The translations under genes and the position numbers were made by a program. Of a DNA stretch of 64,000 nt, positions 8,552 through 17,214 are shown in pieces; within the stretch, counting starts at the first letter, position 1, and each line of letters starts with the position of its first letter. The notes under the pieces are model-generated. The model had not been told where the DNA came from, did not search any database, and was given only the letters and a program-made list of their open reading frames with translations. Origin of the DNA: CBDBBY01 sp965203795 (GTDB lineage Bacteria; Pseudomonadota; Alphaproteobacteria; Rhodobacterales; Rhodobacteraceae); assembly GCA_965203795.1 (NCBI GenBank), contig OZ241915.1, forward strand, positions 558,001 to 622,000, written 5' to 3'.

Positions 8552-9445
8552 TCAAGCGGCGTCTTCCAACTCGTCCCTGATAACCTTTACGAACAACGGC
8601 TGGTCAAGCCGAGCCTTGATCACCGAAACGCCCGCTTGCAGTTCCGCGACATCCTTCGCGAGGCCATCCGTCCGATCGCGAGACTCCTTGCTTTGAGCGG
8701 TGATCGTTTCCCGCATCTCCTTGCCTTGGGCGGTGATCGCGTCCCGCAGCCTCTGCTCCGAGGCCTCGTTCGCCTCCCGCATCTCCTTGCCTTGGGCGGT
8801 GATCGCGTCCCGCAGCCTCTGCTCCGAGGTCTCGTCCGCTGCCCGCATCTCCTTGCCTTGGGCGGTGATCGTCTCCCGCATCTCCTTGCCTTGGGCGGTG
8901 ATCTCGTCCCGCAGCCTCTGCTCCGAGGCCTCGTTCGCCTCCCGCATCTCCTTGCCTTGTGCGGTGATCTCGTCCCGCAGCCTCTGCTCCGAGGCCTCGT
9001 CCGCTGCCCGCATCTCCTTGCCTTGGGCGGTGATCGCGTCCCGCAGCCTCTGCTCCGAGGCCTCGTCCGCCTCCCGCATCTCCTTGCCTTGGGCGGTGAT
9101 CGCGTCCCGCAGCCTCTGCTCCGAGGCCTCGTCCGCTGCCCGCATCTCCTTGCCTTGGGCGGTGATCGTCTCCCGCATCTCCTTGCCTTGGGCGGTGATC
9201 GTCTCCCGCATCTCCTTGCCTTGGGCGGTGATCGTCTCCCGCATCTCCTTGCCTTGGGCGGTGATCGCGTCCCGCAGCCTCTGCTCCGAGGCCTCGTCCG
9301 CTGCCCGCATCTCCTTGCCTTGAGCGTCGAGCCTGTTCGACAATTCGCTGACGGAATTCTCGACTTTCCTCAGATCCGTGCGCAACCACGTAATCAGACC
9401 GATTATGAGTGCTGCGAGGCCGATAAACGGCGCAAAAGTTTCCAT
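8552..9445 (-). CDS. Membrane-anchored coiled-coil protein built of 11- and 22-residue repeats
   Basis: A 297-residue protein starting METFAPFIG. One N-terminal membrane helix (FIGLAALIIGLITWL) is followed by a heptad-like linker. Then come seven 22-residue units of the form AQGKEMRAADEASEQRLRD plus IT or a variant, and five 11-residue units (AQGKEMRETIT). All are multiples of the hendecad period of a right-handed coiled coil. It ends with a different segment (LQAGVSVIKARLDQP, then an acidic tail). A GTG nine codons upstream (9472) is an alternative start; neither has a clear ribosome site. The function is unknown; it could be a membrane-tethered spacer or scaffold. The insertion sequence begins less than 50 bp upstream. 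Confidence 0.75.
   Translation of the reverse strand: METFAPFIGLAALIIGLITWLRTDLRKVENSVSELSNRLDAQGKEMRAADEASEQRLRDAITAQGKEMRETITAQGKEMRETITAQGKEMRETITAQGKEMRAADEASEQRLRDAITAQGKEMREADEASEQRLRDAITAQGKEMRAADEASEQRLRDEITAQGKEMREANEASEQRLRDEITAQGKEMRETITAQGKEMRAADETSEQRLRDAITAQGKEMREANEASEQRLRDAITAQGKEMRETITAQSKESRDRTDGLAKDVAELQAGVSVIKARLDQPLFVKVIRDELEDAA
8697..9330. repeat. In-frame tandem repeat array of 33 bp and 66 bp units
   Basis: On the plus strand the core word CATCTCCTTGCCTTGGGC recurs about every 33 or 66 bp. The 66 bp form adds CGCAGCCTCTGCTCCGAG. Twelve units are nearly identical; most differences sit at a few fixed positions (GCCT versus GTCT, CGCC versus GCTG). Unit lengths are multiples of three without stops, so several other frames also stay open across the array, which creates misleading long frames. 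Near-identity at the DNA level implies recent expansion or gene conversion, and copy number may vary between strains. Confidence 0.9.
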
Positions 9446-9489
9446 GTGGCGCAATATAGCGATGGGCAGCACATTTTGAAAGAATGATT

Positions 9490-9493
9490 AAAT
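9490..9493. repeat. AAAT direct repeat at IS boundaries (also 11288-11291 and 12930-12933)
   Basis: The word AAAT lies exactly outside the AGTGTC inverted ends of the first element, between the two elements, and outside the right end of the second. Three copies in register fit a 4 bp target duplication shared by two tandem insertions. The preceding base is T in all three cases, so a 5 bp TAAAT reading is possible. Confidence 0.6.
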
Positions 9494-11287
9494 AGTGTCT
9501 GGCAGAGAACCCGTCGTTTTTCGCTGTACGGCCGGATTTTGGTCGGGCGCAATGGCCTCGCCGGAACCCGGCGCGGCGCATTTCGAGCCGGGACGGAGCG
9601 AATCCGGCTCGGGAGGCCGGATTTTCGGCGTCTGCGACGGCTTTCCGGGGGTCCGGCGCAGGCTCCGCCGCCTGCCGCCCTGCGGCCCGCCGGGATTTCG
9701 GGGAATGCGCCGCTCAGGCGGCGCGTTTGCGCCGTTCCGGCCGCAGCCGCTCGCGGTCGCGCAGGATCCGCCCGAGCCGGTGGATGTTGGCGGCGAGGAC
9801 GGAGAGGCCGACAGCCAGCTCGAACCGGTCCCGCCCGCGCAGCCGCACCCGGCCGAGGCCGCGGTGCTCCAGCCCGTTGATCGCCGACTCCACGCCCGGA
9901 TGCCTGCGCCGCGCCGCCGCGAAGTCCGGGTCGGCCTCGCGGGCCCGGTCGGCGGCGGACAGCCGGCCCTTCTTCGGAAGGGCGTTCACTTCCAGCATCG
10001 CGTCGAGCTTCCGGCGGTTCTCCGGGCTATGGAAGCCGCGGTCGAAGCTGCAGGCCCGCAGGTCCGGGAACGCCTCCAGGCATCTCCCGACCAGCGGGAC
10101 CGCGACATGCGTGTCGCCGCCCGTCCACATGATCTCGTGGTCGAGGATGAACCCGCCGCCGTCCTCGACGATGCACACCGGAACCCCGAGCTCCGCAGGC
10201 TTGCCGGCCTTGCCCTTGGCGATCCACCGGGTATGCTCCTCGAAGATCGAGAACAGCTTCTCCTGGTGCGGGATCGCCTCCTCGTTCAGCACCCGGCGGG
10301 CGGTCCGGGTCGCGAAGCGGCACACATGGCCGATGAGCCTCCGGATTTCCGCCAGAACGCGCCGGGGGCGGCCCGCCGCCCGGAGCGCCGGAAGCGACGA
10401 CCACGCCTTGGCGGCCAGCGCCAGGGACTTGTCCAGGAGCGCCCGGACATCGTCCGGCCGGGAGCGCCGCCGCCGCGCCTTGCCCACCTTCCGGAACAGG
10501 GCCTTCGCCCCGCGCAGGTGATGGCGCCGCTGCCGCCAGCCGCCGACGCCCGAGGCGCCGCAGGCCCGCGACGCCTCCCGCACAAGGCAGCGGACCGAGT
10601 CCCAAAGCAGGCCGAAGTCGGTCGGATGGCGGACGTCCGTCTCCACCACGAACGAGTCACAGCGCCCGACCAACGCTGCGCCAGGCTTTTTTCCCGCAAC
10701 CTTGTGCCCCGTCTCCACGACCAGCCGGTTCACAGCCCGCAGAAGCTCCGGCGTCAAAAGCTCGACATTGTCCCTGATGTTCCGGAGCTCGTACGAGCCA
10801 TCCGCGACCCCCGGCTCGTGGCCCGGAAAGCGCTGGACATCCATGTCCTTGTTCACGATCCGGTGGAGCCGGTCGTAGTCGCAGTCCGGACCCTGCTTCA
10901 GGACCCCCATCACAAGGATCGCCCGGAAGTCCATGCCTTGGCGGCCCGTGTCCCGCCGGACGCCCGGAAGGATGTGCTCGTCCAGAAGCCGCAGCAGCTC
11001 GTCGCGCGTCTCCCCGTTCCCCCAGATCGCCTGCAGCCCGATCAGGACCGCCGGGATGTCGTCGCGGGACTTCATGTCCAGCTCGATGTCCCCGATCGGA
11101 ACCGAGCCAAGCCGCCGCCGCAGTTCGATGACGTTCCGCATGCCGGAATCCTCCGAAGATTGCCCCGAAACCGCCGGTTTTGCGGCGAATTCGGCGGAAT
11201 CATGCGACATCCGGCAGATCTTCGCAAGCGGAAAACGCCGATTCAGTCCTAAGAATCAATGAATTGTACGATTCTCTTTCGGACACT
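9494..11287 (-). mobile_element. Insertion sequence, copy A (intact, ISNCY-like)
   Basis: A 1794 bp element. The left end reads AGTGTCTGGCAGAGAACC. The right end, read inward on the other strand, is AGTGTCCGAAAGAGAATC, an imperfect terminal inverted repeat. It carries one complete transposase on the minus strand and is flanked by AAAT. The right end has drifted more than the left. The second copy abuts with only four bases between them, in the same orientation. Confidence 0.85.
9714..11141 (-). CDS. Transposase of the intact IS copy (DDE type, ISNCY-like)
   Basis: A 475-residue transposase. The ATG at 11141 (MRNVIELRRRLG) has GGAGG eight bases upstream; an in-frame ATG at 11210 lacks a ribosome site. 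The first catalytic region, SFVVETDVRHPTDFGLLWDS, is typical of the ISDol1/IS1202 (ISNCY) group. SFDRGFHSPENRR probably supplies the second Asp and HPGVESAINGLEHRG the Glu, and the chain ends in an Arg/Lys-rich tail (RPERRKRAA). The frame is uninterrupted, so it may be active. The family name rests on motif resemblance only. Confidence 0.85.
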   Translation of the reverse strand: MRNVIELRRRLGSVPIGDIELDMKSRDDIPAVLIGLQAIWGNGETRDELLRLLDEHILPGVRRDTGRQGMDFRAILVMGVLKQGPDCDYDRLHRIVNKDMDVQRFPGHEPGVADGSYELRNIRDNVELLTPELLRAVNRLVVETGHKVAGKKPGAALVGRCDSFVVETDVRHPTDFGLLWDSVRCLVREASRACGASGVGGWRQRRHHLRGAKALFRKVGKARRRRSRPDDVRALLDKSLALAAKAWSSLPALRAAGRPRRVLAEIRRLIGHVCRFATRTARRVLNEEAIPHQEKLFSIFEEHTRWIAKGKAGKPAELGVPVCIVEDGGGFILDHEIMWTGGDTHVAVPLVGRCLEAFPDLRACSFDRGFHSPENRRKLDAMLEVNALPKKGRLSAADRAREADPDFAAARRRHPGVESAINGLEHRGLGRVRLRGRDRFELAVGLSVLAANIHRLGRILRDRERLRPERRKRAA

Positions 11288-11291
11288 AAAT

Positions 11292-12929
11292 AGTGTCTGG
11301 CAGAGAACCCTCCGTTTTTCGCTGTACGGCCGGATTTTCGGCGGCGGCGGCTTTCCGGGGGTCCGGCGCAGGCTCCGCCGCCTGCCGCCCTGCGGCCTTC
11401 CGGGATTTCGGGGAGGGCGCCGCTCAGGCGGCGCGTTTGCGCCGTTCCGGCCGCAGCCGCTCGCGGTCGCGCAGGGTCCGCCCGAGCCGGTGGATGCTGG
11501 CGGCGAGGACGGAGAGGCCGACCGCCAGCTCGAACCGATCCCGGCCGCGCAGCCGCACCCGGCCGAGGCCGCGGCGCTCCAGCCCGTTGATCGCCGACTC
11601 CACGCCCGGATGCCTGCGCCGGGCCTCCGCGAAGGCCGGACCCGCCTCTCGGGCCCGGTCGGCGGCGGACAGCCGGCCCTTCTTCGGAAGGGCGTCCGCG
11701 TCCAGCATCGCGTCGAGCCGGCGGCGGTTCCCAGGGCTATGGAACCCGCGGTCGAAGCTGCACGCCCGCAGGTCCGGGAACGCCTCCAGGCATCTCCCGA
11801 CCAGCGGGACCGCGACATCCGTGTCGCCGCCCGTCCACATGATCTCATGGCCGGGAATGAACCCGCCGCCGTCCTCGACGATGTACACCGGAACCCCGAG
11901 CTCGACGGGCTTGCCGGCCTTGCCCTTGGCGATCCGCCGGGTGTGCTCCTCGAAGACCGACAGCGCCTTCTCCCCGCGCGGAACCGCCTTCTCCTCCAGC
12001 GCCCGGCGGGCGGGTCCGGAACGCGAACCGGCACGCATGGCCGATCAGCCTCCGGGTCTCCGACAGGACGGGCGGCGGGCGGCCCGCCGCCCGGAGCGGC
12101 TCGAGCGAGCCCTTCGCGTTCCTGGCCAGCCCCAGCGACCTGGCCAGGAACGCCAGGGCCTCCTCCGGGCGGGCGCTCCACCGGGGCGGCGCGTCCGCCC
12201 TCCTGTACAGCTTCTCCGCCGCGTCCGGGCGGTGGCCGTGCTGCCGCCAGCCGCCGACGCCGCGGCTCTCGCAGGCCCGCGACGCCGACCGCGCGAGGCA
12301 GCGGACCGAATCCCGAAGCAGGCCCGTGTCGGTCGGATGGCGGACGTCCGTCTCCGCCGCGAACGGGAACGGGCCGCAGCGCCGGCCAACGCTGCGCCAG
12401 GCTTTTTCCCGCAGCCTTGTGCCCCGTCGACACGACCAGCCGGTCCGCCTCCCGAAGTAGCTCCGGCGCCGGAAGCTCGACATTGTCCCTGATGTTCCGG
12501 AGTTCGTGGAAGCCGGGCTCGAACCAGTCGTCGTGGCCCAGGAAGGCCTGGATCTTCACATGCTCGTCCGCCAGCTCCTGAAGACGGTCGCAGTCGCAGT
12601 CCAGATCCCGCTCGGCACGCCCATCACAAGGGTTCGCCGGAGCTGCATCCCCGGGCGGCCCGTGTCCCGGCGGCGGTCCGGAAGGATGCGCGCCTCCGGA
12701 AGCCGCAGCAGCTCCTCCCGCGCCGCCTTGTCGCTCCGGATCGCCTGGAGGCCGGCCAGGACCGCTCCTCAACCACCTTGCGCATGCAATCGCCTACGAA
12801 GATTCCGGGAAAAACGCCGGCATCGCGGCGAATTCGGGCGAATCATGCCAAATCCCGGAAATCTTCGCAAGCGAAAAACGCCGATTTAGGACAAAAATTC
12901 AACGCGTTGCGGGTTCTCTGCCAGGCATT
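11292..12929 (-). mobile_element. Insertion sequence, copy B (decayed, same family as copy A)
   Basis: A 1638 bp element. The left end AGTGTCTGGCAGAGAACCC and the right end (inward AATGCCTGGCAGAGAACCC) form a 17-of-19 inverted repeat, better preserved than in copy A. It is shorter than copy A because of internal deletions, and its transposase is frameshifted. DNA similarity to copy A is obvious over the last ~600 bp of the gene. The differences are spread along the length, so the copies are not a very recent tandem duplication of each other. Confidence 0.85.
11424..12785 (-). pseudogene. Frameshifted transposase of IS copy B
   Basis: The coding sequence begins near 12785 (MRKVVE, matching MRNVIE of copy A) but lacks the following block of ~30-40 residues. 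Similarity then runs in one frame through ELRNIRDNVELPAPELL, shifts near 12400 to a second frame (AETDVRHPTDTGLLRDS), and shifts again near 12030 to a third frame. That frame holds the C-terminal catalytic part (SFDRGFHSPGNRRRLDAM, HPGVESAINGLERRG) and ends RPERRKRAA. At least two frameshifts and one deletion make it non-functional, though its ends could still be mobilised by copy A. Confidence 0.88.
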
Positions 12930-13133
12930 AAATAAATCTCGGCGGCCTACCGGTCACATGTTGCTAGTCTGCCGTGCATTTGAGTCATCCGACGATTTCA
13001 CGACCCGTCGCATGAACGCATGGCTTCGAGATTCCGGGTGCCAAGACACGCATGCCCGAAGCGATTGACTAGGGCCGACGGCGGCAATACCTGTTGACGA
13101 CCTGAAGACGATGGGGTGGAGGGCCGCGCCGGG

Positions 13134-14567
13134 ATGGACATGCCTGATCCCGATCCCGCCGTGCTTGCGAGGAAGGATCGGATTGTCGCCGCTCTCAGGT
13201 CTTCGCTTTCGTCGGCGACCGTCATCTGCGACCCCTTCGAGACGAGAGCTTACGAGTGCGACGCGCTGACGGCCCACAGCTGCCCGCCTCTCGCAGTCGT
13301 TCTTCCTTTATCCACCGAGGAAGTGGCGGCTGCGCTGAAGGTATGCAAGGCGGCGCGGGTGCCGGTCGTGCCCCGGGCCGGAGGAACGTCGTTGGCGGGC
13401 GGCGCGCTGCCTACCGCGGACTGCGTGGTAGTCAGCACGGCGCGGATGTCCGCCGTGCTTGAAACGGACCGCGCAAACCGCTGCATCCGGGTGCAATCCG
13501 GCATCACCAACCTTGGCGTGACCGGCGCAGTCAAGGATGGCGGCTTCTTCTACGCGCCGGATCCCTCCAGCCAGCTCGCATGCACGATCGCCGGCAACAT
13601 CGGCACCAACGCGGGCGGAGCCCATTGCCTCAAATACGGCGTGACGTCGAACAACCTGCTCGGCGCGACGCTCGTCACCATGGACGGCGAAATTCTGGAG
13701 CTGGGCGGCCCGTACCTCGACTCGCCGGGGCTCGACCTGCTCGGCGTGGTTTGCGGATCCGAGGGGCAGCTTGGAATCGTCACCGAGGCGGTGCTCCGGA
13801 TTCTGCCCAAGCCCGAAGGCGCAAGGCCGGTGCTCATGGGGTTCGGGTCCAGCGAAACCGCCGGCGCTTGCGTTTCCGACATCATCGGGGCCGGAATCGT
13901 GCCCGCCGCGATCGAGTTCATGGATCGTCCGTGCATTCGTGCCTGCGAGAGTTTCGCCAAAGCGGGGTATCCCGACGCGGAGGCTCTGCTGATCGTGGAG
14001 GTGGAGGGCTCCGAGGCCGAAATCGACCAGCAGCTCGGCGTGATCAAGCAGATCGCCGCGAAGCACGCTCCGGAGGAGCTCAGGGAAAGCCGCTCGGAGG
14101 ATGAGACCGCCCGAATCTGGGCGGGGAGGAAGTCCGCCTTCGGGGCGATGGGCCGCATCAGCGACTATATTTGCCTGGACGGGACCATACCGGTTTCGGA
14201 GCTGCCGCGGGTTCTCAGGCGGATTGGCGAACTGTCAGAGCAGTACGGGCTGCAGGTTGCGAACGTGTTCCATGCCGGGGACGGCAACATGCATCCGCTG
14301 ATCCTGTTCGACGCCAACGAGCCGGGCGGAGTCGAGAAATCGGAGGCGCTCGGCGCGGAGATCCTGCAGCTGTGCGTTGATGTCGGCGGATGCCTCACCG
14401 GCGAGCACGGCGTCGGCGTTGAGAAGCGCGATCTCATGCCGTTCCAGTTCGAGCGGGAGGACATGGAGGCGCAGCTGCGCGTCAAGGACGCCTTCGATCC
14501 GGCTTGGCTGCTGAATCCTGCGAAGGTGTTCCCGCTGGAGCTGACCGGGGAAAGACGGGCGGCGTGA
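13134..14567 (+). CDS. glcD: Glycolate oxidase FAD-linked subunit
   Basis: A 477-residue FAD-linked oxidase. The PCMH-type FAD domain shows VVPRAGGTSLAGGALP and IAGNIGTNAGGAHCLKYGVTSNN; the C-terminal FAD-oxidase domain has NVFHAGDGNMHPLILFD and LTGEHGVGVEKRDLM. These are the signature stretches of GlcD. It oxidises glycolate (or D-lactate) to glyoxylate, passing electrons through GlcE/GlcF to the membrane quinone pool. The ATG at 13134 was chosen because the protein begins there as in homologues; an in-frame GTG lies 18 bp upstream. Overlap with the next gene (GTGA) marks an operon. Confidence 0.95.
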   Translation: MDMPDPDPAVLARKDRIVAALRSSLSSATVICDPFETRAYECDALTAHSCPPLAVVLPLSTEEVAAALKVCKAARVPVVPRAGGTSLAGGALPTADCVVVSTARMSAVLETDRANRCIRVQSGITNLGVTGAVKDGGFFYAPDPSSQLACTIAGNIGTNAGGAHCLKYGVTSNNLLGATLVTMDGEILELGGPYLDSPGLDLLGVVCGSEGQLGIVTEAVLRILPKPEGARPVLMGFGSSETAGACVSDIIGAGIVPAAIEFMDRPCIRACESFAKAGYPDAEALLIVEVEGSEAEIDQQLGVIKQIAAKHAPEELRESRSEDETARIWAGRKSAFGAMGRISDYICLDGTIPVSELPRVLRRIGELSEQYGLQVANVFHAGDGNMHPLILFDANEPGGVEKSEALGAEILQLCVDVGGCLTGEHGVGVEKRDLMPFQFEREDMEAQLRVKDAFDPAWLLNPAKVFPLELTGERRAA

Positions 14568-15727
14568 GGCCTGAGGACGAGAGCGAGCTTTCCGAGGCCG
14601 TCGCGGCTTCCGACGGCCCGCTTCGCATTGCCGGCGGCGCGACCCGGCCAGTCGGACGTCAGGTTGACGGAGCTCTGCTCAGCACGACCGCGCTTTCCGG
14701 AATCCGGCGGTACGAACCCGGCGCGATGACGCTGATCGCGGGGGCAGGAACGCCCTTGGCCGCGATCGAAGCCGCGCTTGCGCGGGAGCGCCAGTGCCTG
14801 CCGTTCGAACCGATGGACCACCGGCAGCTGCTCAGCACCGACGGCGAGCCGACGATCGGAGGAGCGGCGTCGGCCAACGCGTCCGGTCCGAGGCGCGTCC
14901 GGGTCGGCGCATGCAGGGATCACATGCTGGGGGTCCGCTTCGTCGACGGCCGGGGCAGGGTTCTCAAGAACGGCGGCCGGGTGATGAAGAACGTGACCGG
15001 GTACGACCTGGTCAAGCTGCTGGCAGGCAGCTTCGGGACGCTCGGCGTGCTTACGGAGATCGCGTTCAAGGTCTTGCCGCGACCGGAATTCCGGGCGGTT
15101 CTGCTGTACTACGGCCTTGAGGACGCGGCTGCGGTCCGCGCCTTGTCGGTCGCCTTGGGGAGTCCATTCGCCGTAACCGGGGCCGCCCACGCGCCCCGCG
15201 GCTTGGACGGCCAGCCCGCGACGATGATCAGAATCGAGGGATTCGAGGACGCCGTCCGGACGAGTGCCAAGCGGCTTGCCGGGCAGCTGGGCGAATTCGG
15301 CGACGCGCTGATCGAAGACGATCAGGAAAGGATCGAGGCAGGATGGAAATGGGTAAGGGACGTGGAACGCTTCCGCGGCCTGCCCGGCGACGTGTGGCGG
15401 GTTTCCGCCAGGCCGACCGAAGGCCCGGAGCTGGTTCAGCGGGTCAGGCGCCATTGCGATCCGGAGGTCATGTACGACTGGGGAGGCGGCCTGGTCTGGC
15501 TTCTCGTTCCCGGCGGAACGGATCTGCGCGGATGGCTGGGCGGGTTCGAAGGCTACGCCTCGATCGTCAGGGCGAGCCGCGAGACGCGCGAAAGGGTGCC
15601 GCCGTTCCATCCCTCGGCCGGAGGCGTGCAGAGGATACAGGAAGCGCTCAAGGAGCGGTTCGATCCGCGCGGAATCCTCAACCCCGGCCTGATGTTCTTC
15701 CGAAGGTCCGCCCCGCAACGTTGCTGA
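14564..15727 (+). CDS. glcE: Glycolate oxidase subunit GlcE (FAD-binding)
   Basis: A 387-residue protein with one FAD-binding domain: LRIAGGATRPVGR, IGGAASANASGPRRVRVG, and the characteristic MKNVTGYDLVKLLAGSFGTLG of GlcE. The GTG start overlaps the glcD stop by 4 bp; the longer open frame upstream overlaps glcD and is not needed. GlcE works with GlcD and GlcF in the glycolate dehydrogenase complex. It ends 9 bp before glcF. Confidence 0.93.
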   Translation: MRPEDESELSEAVAASDGPLRIAGGATRPVGRQVDGALLSTTALSGIRRYEPGAMTLIAGAGTPLAAIEAALARERQCLPFEPMDHRQLLSTDGEPTIGGAASANASGPRRVRVGACRDHMLGVRFVDGRGRVLKNGGRVMKNVTGYDLVKLLAGSFGTLGVLTEIAFKVLPRPEFRAVLLYYGLEDAAAVRALSVALGSPFAVTGAAHAPRGLDGQPATMIRIEGFEDAVRTSAKRLAGQLGEFGDALIEDDQERIEAGWKWVRDVERFRGLPGDVWRVSARPTEGPELVQRVRRHCDPEVMYDWGGGLVWLLVPGGTDLRGWLGGFEGYASIVRASRETRERVPPFHPSAGGVQRIQEALKERFDPRGILNPGLMFFRRSAPQRC

Positions 15728-15736
15728 AGGCAGGCC

Positions 15737-17032
15737 ATGCAAACCCGGTTCACGCCTGAGCAGCTCGCCGACCCGTCGCTTGAACGGGCCAACGCCATCA
15801 TCAGATCGTGCGTGCATTGCGGAATGTGCAACGCAACCTGCCCTACCTACGGCCTGCTCGGGGACGAGCTCGACGGGCCGCGAGGCCGCATCTACCTGAT
15901 CAAGGAAATGCTCGAAAACGGCCGCCCGGCCGACAGCCGGACGGTGCGGCACATCGACCGCTGCCTGTCCTGCCTGTCCTGCACGACCACATGCCCTTCC
16001 GGCGTCGACTACATGCGGCTCGTGGACCATGCGCGCGAGCATATCGAGCGGACCTACAAACGCCCTGTCTCGGACCGCTTGCTGCGATGGGTTCTGCTGC
16101 GCGTGCTGCCGCATCCGACGCGCTTCCGGCTCGCGATGCTGCTGGCTAAGGCCGGACGGCCGTTCCGCCGCCTTGTTCCCGACGCCCGGATCAGGGCCAT
16201 GCTGGAAATGGCGCCGCGCAGCATTCCGCCGGTCAGCAGAAACGACGATCCGCAGGCGTTCCCGGCCGAAGGGGAAATGCGGAAGCGGGTCGCCGTCATG
16301 ACCGGCTGCGCGCAGCGGGCTTTGAATACGGACATCAACGACGCCACGATCAGGCTGCTGCGGCGTTTCGGATGCGAGGTGGTGGTCGCAAGGGGAGCAG
16401 GCTGTTGCGGCGCTCTCGCGCACCACATGGGCAAGGCGGAAGCCGCCCGCGAGTCGGCGAGGCGCAACATCGGCGCTTGGGAGCGGGAGCTGGACGGGCG
16501 GGGCCTGGACGCGGTCGTCGTGAACGCGAGCGGGTGCGGAACGACCGTCAAGAATTACGGGCACTTGTTCCCGGAAGCCGCGGAAAGGGAACGCGCGGAA
16601 CGGATCGCGGGTCTTGCGGTCGACGTTTCGGAGCTGCTTGAGTCGCTGGATCTGCCGAAGATGCCGTCCCGCGGGCTGAAAGTCGCCTACCACGCCGCAT
16701 GCTCGCTCCAGCACGGCCAGAAAATCACGTCCGTGCCCAGGAATCTGCTCAGGAACGCGGGGTTCGACGTGGCCGAGCCCTCGGGTGCCCATCTCTGCTG
16801 CGGCTCGGCCGGAACCTACAACATTCTCCAGCCTGCGATCGCGGCCGCGCTGAAGGCGAACAAAGCCAAGTCGCTGGAGGCGCTGCGTCCGGATGTGGTC
16901 GCGGCGGGCAACATCGGCTGTATGGTGCAAATCGAATCCGCCATCGCCGTGCCGGTAGTCCACACGGTCGAGCTGCTCGACTGGTCCAGCGGAGGGCCCG
17001 TGCCGCCTGCGCTCGCGAGCCGGATGCGCTGA
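15737..17032 (+). CDS. glcF: Glycolate oxidase iron-sulfur subunit
   Basis: A 431-residue protein with two 4Fe-4S motifs at the N-terminus: CVHCGMCNATCP (Cys25 onward) and CLSCLSCTTTCP (Cys76 onward). Two CCG domains follow (GAGCCGALAHH, HLCCGSAGTYN). This is the exact GlcF layout. It transfers electrons from the FAD subunits to the respiratory chain at the inner membrane. It completes glcDEF; glyoxylate from this enzyme could meet the glycine-serine route through glyA elsewhere in the window. Confidence 0.95.
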   Translation: MQTRFTPEQLADPSLERANAIIRSCVHCGMCNATCPTYGLLGDELDGPRGRIYLIKEMLENGRPADSRTVRHIDRCLSCLSCTTTCPSGVDYMRLVDHAREHIERTYKRPVSDRLLRWVLLRVLPHPTRFRLAMLLAKAGRPFRRLVPDARIRAMLEMAPRSIPPVSRNDDPQAFPAEGEMRKRVAVMTGCAQRALNTDINDATIRLLRRFGCEVVVARGAGCCGALAHHMGKAEAARESARRNIGAWERELDGRGLDAVVVNASGCGTTVKNYGHLFPEAAERERAERIAGLAVDVSELLESLDLPKMPSRGLKVAYHAACSLQHGQKITSVPRNLLRNAGFDVAEPSGAHLCCGSAGTYNILQPAIAAALKANKAKSLEALRPDVVAAGNIGCMVQIESAIAVPVVHTVELLDWSSGGPVPPALASRMR

Positions 17033-17090
17033 CGGCCGCATCCCCGGCAGGCTGCGGCGCGCCGCGGACGACAAATACATCCTGTCCGGT

Positions 17091-17119
17091 CTTGAAAGCG
17101 GGGATCCCGGTTCCCATAT
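17091..17119 (+). promoter_or_regulatory. Sigma-32 (RpoH)-like heat-shock promoter
   Basis: CTTGAAA at 17091-17097 and CCCATAT at 17113-17119 are spaced as in sigma-32 promoters (consensus CTTGAAA, 11-16 bp, CCCCATnT). The site is about 95 bp upstream of a small heat-shock gene, the expected regulon member. Confidence 0.75.
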
Positions 17120-17214
17120 CGTGCTTGTCGGAGGCCGCAAGGCTCCGGCAGTTCCAAGGAAGCCCGTCCGTGGTGGAGGGCAGACGCAACAGATCGCTCG
17201 GAAGGAGGATTGCA

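Noticed and set aside
8697..9330. Regularly spaced direct repeats resembling a CRISPR array
   Set aside because: There are no unique spacers; the repeats are contiguous, in frame, and encode a coiled coil.
8465..9487. Long plus-strand open frame across the same array
   Set aside because: It is open only because the repeat unit lacks stops in several frames. The Leu/Pro/Arg pattern is not protein-like, while the minus frame has an anchor and a coiled-coil pattern.
9490..12933. Composite transposon formed by the two IS copies
   Set aside because: The copies abut with only 4 bp between them, so no cargo is enclosed.
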